DNA from: BOG-931 sp963781725
GTDB taxonomy: Bacteria; Pseudomonadota; Alphaproteobacteria; Rhizobiales; Xanthobacteraceae
DNA: 64,000 nt
NCBI GenBank assembly: GCA_963781725.1
Contig: CAWAGV010000002.1
Coordinates: 1,426,001-1,490,000, forward strand
Direction of reading: 5' to 3'
In this document: positions 51,855 through 61,574 of the stretch, one piece after another
How positions within the stretch are numbered: the stretch's first letter is position 1
Layout of the letters: each line of letters opens with the position of its first letter
Program-made: the position numbers and the translations under genes
The notes under the pieces: generated by a model
What the model was told of the DNA's origin: nothing
Databases searched by the model: none
What the model saw: the letters and a program-made list of their open reading frames with translations, nothing else

Positions 51855-53066
51855 ATGGAAGCCAGGGTAGAGCCGCCGGGGTCACACAGCGGATTTGATG
51901 GCGCGCAGCGCTTTGGGCTGGGCCGGCCGAAATCCCGGCTGATTTATTGGTCGCTGGCAGCGCTCGCGGCAGTTGTCTTGATTGCCGGCGTCGTCATCTG
52001 GCGGCACGGCAAGACCGTCACGGCGTCGGCGCCGCCACGCGTGCCTGTCACGATCACCGAAGCGGCGCAGCGCGACGTGCCGATCTACTTCGATGCGCTC
52101 GGCACCGTGCAGGCCTACAACACGGTGGCGATCCGCGCGCAGGTCACCGGCCAGATCGTTTCGATCAACTTCCAGCAGGGCCAGGAAGTTGATAAAGGCG
52201 ACGTCCTCGCCAAGATCGATCCGGCGCCATTTCAGGCGAACCTCGACCAGGCGGTCGCCAAGAAAAGCCAGGACCAGGCGCAATTGGTCGCCGCGCAAAA
52301 GGATTTGCAGCGCTTCACGACGCTGGTAGCGAAGAACTTCGAGACCCAGCAGAACGTCGACCAGCAACAGGCGAAAGTCGATCAGCTCAAGGCCAGTATC
52401 GACGCCGATCAAGGCGCCATCGAAGCGGCGCAGACCCAGCTTGGCTTTGCGACGATCGTCGCTCCGATGGACGGGGTGGTCGGATTTCGTCAGCTCGACC
52501 TCGGCAACATCATTCATCCGGCCGACGCCAGTCCGCTCACCGTGCTGACACAGATCAAACCGTCGCAGGTGATCTTCACCTTGCCGCAGAGCAACCTCGG
52601 GCCGGTGCGCGAGGCGATGCTTCACGGCGGCGTCTCGGTTCTGGCCTACGACCAGGACGGCAAACAGAAACTGGCGGAAGGCCGGCTATTGCTGATCGAC
52701 AACCAGATCGATCAGACGACCAGCACCATTCGCCTCAAGGCCGAATTTCCCAACGAAGACGAACGGCTGTGGCCGGGCGAGTTCGTGCGCGCTCGGATTC
52801 TGATCACGACCAAAAAAGACGCGGTGACCCTGCCGTCCGTCGCGGTTCAGCGCGGCCCCGACGGATTGTATGTGTGGGTCGTGAAGCCGGACAACACGGT
52901 GGAGCAGCGTCCGATCAAGGGCCAGATAGTCGGCGAAGATCTGGCCATTGCCGCCAACGGGCTTAACGCCGGCGAGCATGTCGTGCTCACCGGCCAGTCC
53001 CGGCTCGACGTCGGCACCCACGTCGACATCCGCAAGCAGAACGCGCCAAGCGCTGCCGAGCAGTAG
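51855..53066 (+). CDS. RND efflux periplasmic adaptor (MdtA-like)
   Basis: 403 aa. One N-terminal membrane helix (SLAALAAVVLIAGVVIW, about 31-47) anchors it. The lipoyl/barrel-sandwich halves are VAIRAQVTGQIVSINFQQGQ and TIVAPMDGVVGFRQLDLGN, separated by a coiled-coil hairpin rich in Gln. It links the inner-membrane pump to an outer-membrane channel. It lies 14 bp upstream of the pump gene. No TolC-type gene is in the window. Confidence 0.93.
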   Translation: MEARVEPPGSHSGFDGAQRFGLGRPKSRLIYWSLAALAAVVLIAGVVIWRHGKTVTASAPPRVPVTITEAAQRDVPIYFDALGTVQAYNTVAIRAQVTGQIVSINFQQGQEVDKGDVLAKIDPAPFQANLDQAVAKKSQDQAQLVAAQKDLQRFTTLVAKNFETQQNVDQQQAKVDQLKASIDADQGAIEAAQTQLGFATIVAPMDGVVGFRQLDLGNIIHPADASPLTVLTQIKPSQVIFTLPQSNLGPVREAMLHGGVSVLAYDQDGKQKLAEGRLLLIDNQIDQTTSTIRLKAEFPNEDERLWPGEFVRARILITTKKDAVTLPSVAVQRGPDGLYVWVVKPDNTVEQRPIKGQIVGEDLAIAANGLNAGEHVVLTGQSRLDVGTHVDIRKQNAPSAAEQ

Positions 53067-53080
53067 GCGGACAAGAACTG

Positions 53081-56000
53081 ATGAACATCTCGGAAGTCTT
53101 CATCCGCCGCCCGATCGCCACGTCGCTGTTGATGGCGGCGCTGGCGCTGGTCGGCATCGTCGCTTTTCCGCTGCTGCCGGTGGCGCCGCTGCCGCAAGTC
53201 GATTTCCCCACCGTCAGCGTTTCGGCGACGCTGACCGGCGCCAGCCCGGAGATCATGGCGTCGACGGTCGCCACCCCGCTTGAATATCAGTTCGGCCAGA
53301 TCGCCGGCGTCAGCCAGATGAGCTCGGTCAGTTCGCTGGGCTCGACGGTGGTCACGCTGCAGTTCGATCTTAACCGCAATATCGACGCCGCCGCGCAGGA
53401 CGTGCAGGCCGCGATCACGGCCGCAGGACCGATGCTGCCCAAGAACCTGACGTCGCCGCCCACCTACAAAAAGATCAACCCCGCGGACTCGCCGGTGCTG
53501 ATCGTCGCCGCGACCTCCGACACGCTGCCGCTCTACAAGGTCGACGACTTCGCCGAAAACGTGGTGGCCGAGCAGATTTCGCAAATTCCCGGCGTCTCGC
53601 AGGTACAGATCGGCGGCCAGCAACGGCCCGCGATCCGCATCCAGATCGATCCGGCAAAGCTGACCGGGCGCCAGCTCACCCTCGAGGACGTGCGGGCGGC
53701 GCTGGCCACCGCCACCACGAACGCGCCGAAAGGCACGATGATCGGCAAGCAGCAGAGCTTCGCCATTTCGACCAACGACCAGCTCACCGAGCCCGAACCC
53801 TACAACGACGTGGTTGTCGCCTACCGCAACGGCGCACCGGTCCGCGTGCGCGACGTCGGTCAGGCCGTGGGCGGCCCGCAGGACGTGACGCTCGGCGCCA
53901 TGCACCGCGATCAGCCGGCGATCATGCTGATGGTGTTCAAGCAGCCGGGCGCCAATGTGATCGACACCGTCGATAACATCAAGAAATCGCTGATCAACCT
54001 GCACACGCTTATTCCGCCCGGCATCCACCTGACGACGGTCGTCGACCGCACGCAGACCATCCGGGCGTCGGTCAAGGACGTCGAGTTCACTTTATTGCTA
54101 TCATGTGCGCTGGTCGTGCTGGTGATCCTGCTGTTCCTGCGCAGCATCCACGCAACGATCATCCCCGGCGCCGCGGTGCCGTTGTCGCTGCTCGGAGCGA
54201 CCGCGATCATTTATCTCGCCGGGTTCAGCCTGGATAACCTGTCGCTGATGGCGATGACCATCGCCGTCGGTTTCGTGGTCGATGACGCGATCGTCGTGGT
54301 TGAAAACATCTTCCGGCATCTCGAAGCCGGCACGACGCCGCTGCAATCGGCGATCAAGGGCGCGCGCGAGATCGGGTTTACCGTCATCTCCATCAGCGTT
54401 TCGCTGATCGCGGTGTTTATCCCGCTGCTGCTGATGGGCGGCATTGTCGGACGGCTGTTCCACGAATTCGCCATCACCGTAACCGCGGCGATCGCGGTTT
54501 CGGTCGTGGTGTCGCTGACGTTGACGCCGATGCTGTGCTCACGCTTCCTGGTCAGCGAGCACGACCGGGAGCATGGCCGGCTTTACTACATCATCGAACG
54601 CGGCTTCGACGCCGTTCTCAACGGTTATCGCCGCGGTCTCGATTTCGTCCTCGACCACCAGCTTCCCACTTTGATAGTGTTCCTGGTTACGGTTGCGGTG
54701 ACCGGCGTGATGTTCGTGATGATCCCGAAGGGTTTCTTCCCGACCCAGGACATCGGCATGATCATGGGGATTTCCGAAGGCGGCCAGGACGTTTCTTCCG
54801 AAAAGATGCGCGAGATCCAGCGCGAACTATCGGATGTCATCGCCACCGATCCGGACGTTGCCGATTTCGGGTCATTCTTTGGCCCGAGCTACGGCAACAC
54901 CCAGAACACCGGGCGCTTCGTGATCGGCCTGAAACCGCGCGACGAACGCGGCGCCAGCGCATCGGAGATCGTGGATCGGTTGCGGCCGAAACTCGCCAAA
55001 GTGCCGGGAGCAAAGCTGTTCCTGCAGCCGTCGCAGGACATCACGGTCGGCGGACGCATCGCCCGCGGCCAGTTCCAGTACGTGTTGCAGGATCCGGATT
55101 TCCACGAACTGAGCGTCTGGGCGCCGCGCCTGATGGAAAAAATGCGGAAGTTGCCTCAGCTCGCCGACGTGGCCTCGGATGCGCAAAACCAGGCACCGCT
55201 CGTGACCATCACCATCAATCGCGACGCCGCGGCGCGTTTCGGCATCCAGCCGCAGGTGATCGACGCGACGCTCAACGACGCCTTTGGCCAGGAACAGGTC
55301 ACTCAGTATTTCACCAACAACTCCTACTACGTCGTCCTCGAAGTGCCGCCGTCGATGCAAGGCAATACGGACACGCTTAATCAGCTTTACATTAAAGCGC
55401 CGACCAACGGTCAGCTTGTGCCGCTGTCGACGCTGGTCAACGTCGACACCGACCATATCGGCGCGCTGCTGGTGTCGCACTCCGGCCAGTTTCCGGCGGT
55501 GACGCTGACATTCAACCTGCCTCCGGGCGTCGCGCTCAGCCAGGCCGTCGACGCGATCCAGCAGGCGGCGGACGAGATCAACATGCCGGCGTCCATGATC
55601 GGCACCTTCCAGGGCAATGCGCAGGCGTTCCAGGCCGCGCTGTCCAACGAACCGGTGCTGATCGCGGCGGCGCTTGTCGTGGTCTATGTCATTCTCGGCG
55701 TGCTCTACGAGAGTTATGTGCACCCGCTGACAATTCTTTCGACCCTGCCGTCGGCCGGCATCGGCGCTCTGCTCTCCCTGTGGCTCGGCGGTTTCGATCT
55801 GTCGGTGATCGGCATCATCGGCATCATCCTGCTGATCGGCATCGTCAAGAAAAACGGCATCATGCTGGTGGACTTCGCCATCAACCGCGAGCGCGCCGGT
55901 CTGTCGCCGCGCGAGGCAATCCGGCAGGCCTGTTTGCTGCGCTTCCGGCCGATCATGATGACGACGATGACGGCGTTGTTGAGCGGCGTCCCGCTGATGT

Positions 56001-56197
56001 TCGGCCACGGCTCCGGATCGGAACTGCGCCAGCCGCTCGGCTACGCGATGGTCGGCGGCCTTGCGCTCAGCCAGTTGCTGACATTGTTCACGACGCCGGT
56101 GATCTATCTTTACCTCGACCGTTTGCAGTCGTGGCTGGGCGGCGAATCGCACCAACAGCAAGAAGCGCCGCCGCGCTTGCAGGTTGCCGCAGAATAA
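53081..56197 (+). CDS. RND multidrug efflux permease (MdtB/MdtC-like, HAE1)
   Basis: 1038 aa, full length for an RND pump. It begins MNISEVFIRRPIATSLLMAA, has two large periplasmic loops and twelve membrane segments, and the TM4 proton-relay motif VGFVVDDAIVVVENIFRHLE with two Asp. The TM10-12 region includes VKKNGIMLVDFAI and RPIMMTTMTALLSGVPLMFG. It exports drugs, bile-like compounds or phenolics using the proton gradient. A single pump gene with one adaptor implies a homotrimer. Confidence 0.96.
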   Translation: MNISEVFIRRPIATSLLMAALALVGIVAFPLLPVAPLPQVDFPTVSVSATLTGASPEIMASTVATPLEYQFGQIAGVSQMSSVSSLGSTVVTLQFDLNRNIDAAAQDVQAAITAAGPMLPKNLTSPPTYKKINPADSPVLIVAATSDTLPLYKVDDFAENVVAEQISQIPGVSQVQIGGQQRPAIRIQIDPAKLTGRQLTLEDVRAALATATTNAPKGTMIGKQQSFAISTNDQLTEPEPYNDVVVAYRNGAPVRVRDVGQAVGGPQDVTLGAMHRDQPAIMLMVFKQPGANVIDTVDNIKKSLINLHTLIPPGIHLTTVVDRTQTIRASVKDVEFTLLLSCALVVLVILLFLRSIHATIIPGAAVPLSLLGATAIIYLAGFSLDNLSLMAMTIAVGFVVDDAIVVVENIFRHLEAGTTPLQSAIKGAREIGFTVISISVSLIAVFIPLLLMGGIVGRLFHEFAITVTAAIAVSVVVSLTLTPMLCSRFLVSEHDREHGRLYYIIERGFDAVLNGYRRGLDFVLDHQLPTLIVFLVTVAVTGVMFVMIPKGFFPTQDIGMIMGISEGGQDVSSEKMREIQRELSDVIATDPDVADFGSFFGPSYGNTQNTGRFVIGLKPRDERGASASEIVDRLRPKLAKVPGAKLFLQPSQDITVGGRIARGQFQYVLQDPDFHELSVWAPRLMEKMRKLPQLADVASDAQNQAPLVTITINRDAAARFGIQPQVIDATLNDAFGQEQVTQYFTNNSYYVVLEVPPSMQGNTDTLNQLYIKAPTNGQLVPLSTLVNVDTDHIGALLVSHSGQFPAVTLTFNLPPGVALSQAVDAIQQAADEINMPASMIGTFQGNAQAFQAALSNEPVLIAAALVVVYVILGVLYESYVHPLTILSTLPSAGIGALLSLWLGGFDLSVIGIIGIILLIGIVKKNGIMLVDFAINRERAGLSPREAIRQACLLRFRPIMMTTMTALLSGVPLMFGHGSGSELRQPLGYAMVGGLALSQLLTLFTTPVIYLYLDRLQSWLGGESHQQQEAPPRLQVAAE

Positions 56198-56340
56198 TTG
56201 CGGACCAATCCGAACCGCGGTCGCGGCATTCGTTCCATCAAGTTTTATCGCAGAGATTTATCGCGGCGGCCCGGCGCATATCCCGGAACTGCGCTCGTCG
56301 TGGCGCGTTTCTTCCTCTGAGCTACGAAGAGGAGAACATT

Positions 56341-56595
56341 ATGAAAAAGATTGCGATCGGCGTTCTCGCAGCCGCGACGCTTTTCACCGCCGCGCCGGCC
56401 ATGGCGCAGGTTGGATTTTATGCGGGACCGGGCGGTGTCGGCGTCGATGTCGGCCCACCCGCGCCGTATTATCGCTGCGGCTATGGTTACCCATGTGACC
56501 GCGGCTACTACGATTACTACGGCGGCCCGGGCGTCGCGGTTGGCGTCGGCCCCGGCTGGCATCGCGAATGGCGTCACGATCATTGGCGTCACTAA
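56341..56595 (+). CDS. Tiny secreted Gly/Tyr/His-rich protein
   Basis: 84 aa preceded by GAAGAGGAGAACATT. A clean signal peptide (MKKIAIGVLAAATLFTAAPA, then MAQ) leaves about 60 residues rich in Gly, Pro and Tyr (YYDYYGGPG), with two Cys (CGYGYPCD) and a His/Trp/Arg-rich end (WHREWRHDHWRH). The composition recalls small periplasmic or surface glycine-rich proteins of rhizobia. A strong terminator follows, so it is probably a short monocistronic message. Confidence 0.75.
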   Translation: MKKIAIGVLAAATLFTAAPAMAQVGFYAGPGGVGVDVGPPAPYYRCGYGYPCDRGYYDYYGGPGVAVGVGPGWHREWRHDHWRH

Positions 56596-56629
56596 AGAAG
56601 CACCATACTAAGCGCATGGGAGTGCGCTG

Positions 56630-56660
56630 AAGGGGGCCCCGCAAGGGGCCTTCTTCTTTT
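56630..56660 (+). terminator. Rho-independent terminator of the tiny secreted protein gene
   Basis: GGCCCC at 56635-56640 pairs with GGGGCC at 56645-56650 across a GCAA tetraloop; wobble and A-T pairs extend the stem, and a T-rich tract (TTCTTCTTTT) follows. A smaller hairpin (GCGCATGGGAGTGCGC) precedes it. Confidence 0.85.
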
Positions 56661-56854
56661 GTATTTTCATATCGTTGTCGACACATTTGCGGTGCACCAA
56701 CACCGTTTTGTGAACTGAACCGGCGCAAAGTTCCGGCCTTGGCGCTGAGCGTTGGCGACGCGCGGCGTTATGATGACGTGTCATAGCAATCTCGGGCGCT
56801 TTGCGGCCCCGGCCGCAGTGCGGCCCGAACCCCTAAGGTTCAGGAGGAGCGCCT

Positions 56855-57739
56855 ATGTCCTATGCGCATATTCTCACCGGCCCGGGCACGAGCCCCGCAC
56901 GTCTCGTCGTGCGCCGCATCACGCCGCCGGATCTGTTTCATGCATTGGCCAGCGGCGTCGATGATTTCATGGCGATGCCGAGTCACGCCATCTTTCTTTG
57001 CGTGATTTATCCGCTGCTCGGCTTGCTGATGATCGGGATCGCCGTGGGCGGCACGCTCCTGCCGCTGGCGTTCCCGATCGCCGCCGGTTTCGCGCTGATC
57101 GGACCGCTCGCCGCCATCGGATTGTATGAACTGAGTCGCCGCCGCGAAGCGGGCCTCGACAGTTCCTCGAGCCACGCCTTCGACGTGCTGCATTCGCCGT
57201 CGCTCGGCGCCATCGTCGCACTCGGCCTGCTGCTGATGGCGATCTTCCTGTTGTGGCTGGTGACGGCGGAGGCGATCTACATCGCCACCTTCGGCTACAC
57301 GCCGCCGGCTTCGATCGGCCAATTCGCCAGGGACGTATTCACCACTCCCGCAGGCTGGACCTTGATCGTCGTCGGCACCGGCATCGGCTTTCTGTTCGCG
57401 GTGGTCGCGCTCAGCGTCGGGGCGATTTCGTTTCCGCTGCTGCTCGACCGCGACGTCGGTGCGGCCGTGGCGCTCGCCACTTCGATCCGCGTGGTCGCCG
57501 AAAATCCGCTCACGATGGCGCTGTGGGGCTTCATTGTTGCCGCGCTGCTGGTGATCGGGTCGATCCCGCTGCTGCTCGGTCTGACCATAGTGATCCCGGT
57601 GCTGGGCCACGCCACCTGGCATCTCTATCGTCGCGCGATCGAGCCGGATCCCAATCCGCATCCGGATTATCAGCCGCGGCCGCGGCGACCCCGCTCGGCG
57701 GCAGATTTCCCGGCGGCGCTGTTTCCGACCCGGGAGTAG
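56855..57739 (+). CDS. DUF2189 integral membrane protein
   Basis: 294 aa preceded by CAGGAGGAGCGCCT. About six hydrophobic helices; the characteristic N-terminal block is VVRRITPPDLFHALASGVDDF, and GLYELSRRREAG follows the second helix. The C-terminus ends in a Pro/Arg-rich cytoplasmic tail. DUF2189 proteins are often found with cytochrome oxidase genes, but none lie here. Function unknown. Confidence 0.87.
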   Translation: MSYAHILTGPGTSPARLVVRRITPPDLFHALASGVDDFMAMPSHAIFLCVIYPLLGLLMIGIAVGGTLLPLAFPIAAGFALIGPLAAIGLYELSRRREAGLDSSSSHAFDVLHSPSLGAIVALGLLLMAIFLLWLVTAEAIYIATFGYTPPASIGQFARDVFTTPAGWTLIVVGTGIGFLFAVVALSVGAISFPLLLDRDVGAAVALATSIRVVAENPLTMALWGFIVAALLVIGSIPLLLGLTIVIPVLGHATWHLYRRAIEPDPNPHPDYQPRPRRPRSAADFPAALFPTRE

Positions 57740-57885
57740 GCATCGCCAGCCGAATTGGCTTGACACGGAACGGATCCGGTTCGCTCCGTGCAGGCCCAAC
57801 CTCCGGGCATCCCGCGTGTTTGTCATCGCGCTGCAAATGCCTATCATGGAGCGCAGGTTACCTCGTACTCTGACCCGCGTTCTGT

Positions 57886-59445
57886 ATGCTCGATCTGGGT
57901 TCAAGCTTCCTCGCCAGCGTCGCCCGCGACCCCGACGCCCTCGCCATTGTCGATGGCGATGTGCGGCTCAGTTACGCGCAATGGTACCAGCGGATCTCCG
58001 CGGTCGTGGCCGGCTTCGATGCGATCGGGCTGCGCGCCGGCGATCATCTCGTCACCGCGCTCACCAACCGCTGGGAGGCCGCAACCCTGCACTGGGCCTG
58101 CCAGTTTTCCGGCGTCATCATCACGCCGGTGAATTGGCGCTCCACGGCGGACGAGATCGACTTCTATCTCGAAAACGCCGAGGCCAAGGCGCTGGCCTAT
58201 GAAGACGCCTGCGCCGATGCCGTGACCGGTTCGGCGATCGCGCAAAAGCTGCCGCGGATCGCGCTCGACAGCCGCCGCGGCGCCGACATGTCCTTTGCCG
58301 ATCTCGCTTCGCGTTCGGCGCCGGATGCAGCGGCCCGCGTCGACGCCGAAAGCTGGTCAGTGATGCTCTACACCTCGGGCACGACGGCGCGGCCGAAAGG
58401 CGTGCCGCGCCGCCAGCGCGCCGAGCGCGCCGCGGCGCTGGCCCATGTCGCGCAAAATCTCTATGCCCATGGCGAGCGTACGCTCGGCGTCATGCCGCTC
58501 TACCACACCATGGGCGTCCGCTCGCTGCTGGCCATGTCGCTGATCGGCGGCGCCTTTATTTGCCTGCGCCGCTTCGATGTCGAACAGGCGCTCGGGCTGA
58601 TCGACCGCGAGCGCGTCACCAATCTTTATCTGGTGCCGACGCTTTACCATGACGTCGTGCATCACCAGCTGTTTGCTAACAGCGATGTCAGCTCGGTACG
58701 CAAGCTCGGCTTTGCCGGTGCGCCGATGACCGACGGCTTGCTGAAAACATTGCAGGCCGCATTCAAGCCCGATCTGTTCGTCAATCACTATGGGTCGTCG
58801 GAGGTCTATACCTTCACGATCGACCAGAACGCCCTGGCCAAGCCGGGCTCGGCCGGACGCGCCGGGATCAATCAGATGGTGCGCGTCGTCAAGCTCGCCG
58901 CCAAGACGGTCAACGATAGTGCCGCGCCCGGCGACGAAGGCGAGATCATCGCGCTCCTGGCCGGCGATGAGTTGTTCGAAAGCTATTGGCGGCGGCCGGA
59001 AGCCGACGCCAAGGCGCTGCGCGACGGCTGGTACTTTACCGGCGATACCGGCTTTTTCGACAATGACGGTGACCTGTTCGTCACCGGCCGGGTTGACGAC
59101 ATGATCATCACCGGCGGCGAGAACGTATCGCCGGTCGAAATCGAATCCTGCCTGTCGCTGCACGCCGCGGTATCGGAAGTCGCCGTGGTCGGCTTGCCCG
59201 ACGAACGCTGGGGCAAAATCGTCACCGCCTTCATCAAGCGCCGCGCCGCGGTCGAAGCCGACGATCTCGATACCTATTGCCGCCAGTCCGGCCTCGCCAA
59301 CTTCAAGCGGCCGCGCCGCTACATCTTCGTCGAGGACATTCCGAAATCCCCGGTCGGGAAACTGCTTCGCCGCAAGCTCGTTGCCGGCGAATACCAGCCG
59401 GTCGCATCCCAGCAAGAAACTTCCGCAAAGGGAACTGCAGCATGA
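57886..59445 (+). CDS. AMP-dependent acyl-CoA ligase (ANL superfamily)
   Basis: 519 aa. The phosphate-binding loop is MLYTSGTTARPKGVPRR, the adenylate motif NHYGSSEVYTF, the A8 hinge WYFTGDTGFFDNDGDLFVTG then RVDDMIITGGENVSPVEIE, and the catalytic-Lys motif PKSPVGKLLRRKL. It activates a carboxylic acid as CoA thioester via an acyl-AMP. It overlaps the next enoyl-CoA hydratase start by 4 bp and heads a catabolic operon. Acid substrate unknown, possibly aromatic or medium-chain. Confidence 0.94.
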   Translation: MLDLGSSFLASVARDPDALAIVDGDVRLSYAQWYQRISAVVAGFDAIGLRAGDHLVTALTNRWEAATLHWACQFSGVIITPVNWRSTADEIDFYLENAEAKALAYEDACADAVTGSAIAQKLPRIALDSRRGADMSFADLASRSAPDAAARVDAESWSVMLYTSGTTARPKGVPRRQRAERAAALAHVAQNLYAHGERTLGVMPLYHTMGVRSLLAMSLIGGAFICLRRFDVEQALGLIDRERVTNLYLVPTLYHDVVHHQLFANSDVSSVRKLGFAGAPMTDGLLKTLQAAFKPDLFVNHYGSSEVYTFTIDQNALAKPGSAGRAGINQMVRVVKLAAKTVNDSAAPGDEGEIIALLAGDELFESYWRRPEADAKALRDGWYFTGDTGFFDNDGDLFVTGRVDDMIITGGENVSPVEIESCLSLHAAVSEVAVVGLPDERWGKIVTAFIKRRAAVEADDLDTYCRQSGLANFKRPRRYIFVEDIPKSPVGKLLRRKLVAGEYQPVASQQETSAKGTAA

Positions 59446-60239
59446 ATGAATTTTCCGACCCGCGCTTGCAAAAGCTCGATGGCTTCCGCGTCGAGATCGA
59501 TGCCGCGCGCGAGCGCGCCGACATTATCCTCGACCGGCCGCCGCTCAACGTCATCGAGATGGCACAGCGCGACCAGCTTCGTCTGGTGTTCGAGGCGCTC
59601 GATGAGGATGCGCGCGTGCGCGTAATCGTGCTGCGGGCGCAAGGCCAGCATTTCTCCTCGGGCGGCAACATCGCCGGCTTCCTCGCCGCGACGCCCGAAC
59701 ACGTGTCGAAACTGGCGTGGAATATTGCCGCACCGGCGCGCTGTTCGAAGCCGGTCATCGTCGCCAATCGCGGCTACTGCTTCGGCGTCGGCTTCGAGAT
59801 TTCGCTGGCCTGCGATTTCCGTCTTGTTTCAGAGACCTGCCAGTACGCCCTGCCGGAGCAGCGGCTCGGCCAGATTCCCGGTTCCGGCGGCTCGGCGCGG
59901 TTGCAGAAGATCATCGGCATCACCCGGACCAAGGACATCGTGATGCGTTCCAAGCGCATTGCGGCGAAGCAAGCCTATGACTGGGGCATCGCTACCGAAT
60001 GCGTGCCGGACGACAAGCTCGAGGCGGTGACCGACGCGCTGGTCGAGGAATTGCGCACCTTTTCTCCGCTCGCCCAGCGCACGGCAAAAACCCTGCTCAA
60101 CGAGACCGAAGACACCAATCTGGAAGCCGCGATCGAGCTGGAAGGCCATTGCTATAGCCGGCTGCGACAATCTGACGATTTCCGCGAAGGCGTTGAAGCG
60201 TTTCACTCAAAGCGCAAAGCGGTATTCCGCGGCACCTGA
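59442..60239 (+). CDS. Enoyl-CoA hydratase/isomerase family protein
   Basis: 265 aa from the ATG overlapping the ligase stop (ATGA). Crotonase blocks: ADIILDRPPLNVIEMAQRDQ, GQHFSSGGNIAGFL (first oxyanion site) and NRGYCFGVGFEISLACDFRL (second). QIPGSGGSARLQKIIGITR follows. It probably acts on the CoA thioester made by the ligase. A 70-bp gap separates it from the substrate-binding protein. Confidence 0.92.
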   Translation: MNEFSDPRLQKLDGFRVEIDAARERADIILDRPPLNVIEMAQRDQLRLVFEALDEDARVRVIVLRAQGQHFSSGGNIAGFLAATPEHVSKLAWNIAAPARCSKPVIVANRGYCFGVGFEISLACDFRLVSETCQYALPEQRLGQIPGSGGSARLQKIIGITRTKDIVMRSKRIAAKQAYDWGIATECVPDDKLEAVTDALVEELRTFSPLAQRTAKTLLNETEDTNLEAAIELEGHCYSRLRQSDDFREGVEAFHSKRKAVFRGT

Positions 60240-60308
60240 GTTACCCGTAGGATGGAACCGCCGATGGGCCCGCAGAGGCTCACGGGGGCACAAGGGAGGG
60301 ATGGAAAC

Positions 60309-61574
60309 ATGCGTTATTTGAGCTTTTTAGCCCGGGGATTTGCGGCTTTCCTGATTGCCGGCGCGCTGCTTCTGCCGCATACCGCGAAGGCGGCCGATCC
60401 AATCCGCGTGGGCTTAAGCGTGTCGCTCACCGGCGCTGTCGCGCCGATCGGCAAGCAGGTGCTCACCTCGCTGCAAATCTGGCGCGATGACGTCAACGCC
60501 AAGGGTGGCCTGCTCGGGCGTCAGGTCGAGCTGGTGTTCTACGACGACCAGAGCAATCCGGCGAACGTGCCGCAGCTCTACACCAAGCTGATCCAGGTCG
60601 ACAAAGTCGATCTGCTGATTGGTCCTTACGCGACCAACATGGTGGCGCCGGCGATCCCGGTGCTGATGCAATTCCACAAGACCACCATCGGTATCCTGGC
60701 GAACGCCGCCAACAGCAAATTCCACTACGACCAGTATTTCTCGCTGCTGCCGACCGGGCCGGAGCCGCAGAAAGCCTTCGCCTACGGCTTCTTCCAGCTT
60801 GCCGCGGCGCAAAAGCCGCGGCCGAAGACGGTGGCGATCATTGCCGCCGACGCCGAGTTCGCGCAGAACGCGGCCGATGGCGCGCGACAAACCATCAAGG
60901 AAATGGGCGGCTTCGAAACCGTGATGGATCAGAAGTACCCGCCGACGACCACCGACTATGCGCCGGTGGTGCGCGCGGCGCAGGCGCTCAATCCGGATAT
61001 CGTTTTTGTCGCTGCCTATCCGCCGGACACGGTCGGCATCGTGCGCGCCGCCAATGAAATCGGCCTGACGCCGAAAATGTTCGGCGGCGCCATGATCGGA
61101 CTCCTGGTGACGCCGATCAAGGCAACGCTCGGGCCGCTGATGAACGGCATCGTCAACAACGAAGTGTTCCTGCCGGCGAAATCGCTGACCTTCCCCGGCA
61201 CCAACGAATTGCTGGCGAAATATCAGGAAGCGGCGAAGTCGCTGGGCATCGATCCGATGGGCTGGGCCTTCGCACCGATCGCCTATGCGGCGGGCCAGAC
61301 TCTGGCGCAGGGCGTCGAAGCCACCAAAGGCACCGATCAGGTCGCGATCGCCGCCTGGCTGCACAGCCACACCGTTCATACCGTGGTCGGTGACATTACC
61401 TTCGGCAAGGACGGCGAATGGGCGAAGTCGCGCGTGTTCTTCACCCAGTTCCAGCACGTCACCGGCAATTCACTCGACAATTTCCGCGACACCACCCATG
61501 AAGTCGTGGTGTGGCCGAACGAGTACAAGACCGGCGATCTGATCTATCCCTACGGAGACGCAAAGAAACCATGA
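60309..61574 (+). CDS. ABC-type substrate-binding protein (LivK/amide-type)
   Basis: 421 aa from the ATG preceded by AAGGGAGGGATGGAAAC. A signal peptide (FLIAGALLLPHTAKA) precedes the type I periplasmic fold: IRVGLSVSLTGAVAPIGKQ, LVFYDDQSNPANVPQLYTKL and LLIGPYATNMVAPAIPV. It binds branched-chain amino acids, amides or aromatic acids for import. No ABC permease or ATPase is in the window. Its stop overlaps the FAH gene by 4 bp, tying it to the catabolic genes. Confidence 0.9.
   Translation: MRYLSFLARGFAAFLIAGALLLPHTAKAADPIRVGLSVSLTGAVAPIGKQVLTSLQIWRDDVNAKGGLLGRQVELVFYDDQSNPANVPQLYTKLIQVDKVDLLIGPYATNMVAPAIPVLMQFHKTTIGILANAANSKFHYDQYFSLLPTGPEPQKAFAYGFFQLAAAQKPRPKTVAIIAADAEFAQNAADGARQTIKEMGGFETVMDQKYPPTTTDYAPVVRAAQALNPDIVFVAAYPPDTVGIVRAANEIGLTPKMFGGAMIGLLVTPIKATLGPLMNGIVNNEVFLPAKSLTFPGTNELLAKYQEAAKSLGIDPMGWAFAPIAYAAGQTLAQGVEATKGTDQVAIAAWLHSHTVHTVVGDITFGKDGEWAKSRVFFTQFQHVTGNSLDNFRDTTHEVVVWPNEYKTGDLIYPYGDAKKP

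Noticed and set aside
54872..56161. Minus-strand open frame opposite the RND pump
   Set aside because: Antisense shadow with biased composition.
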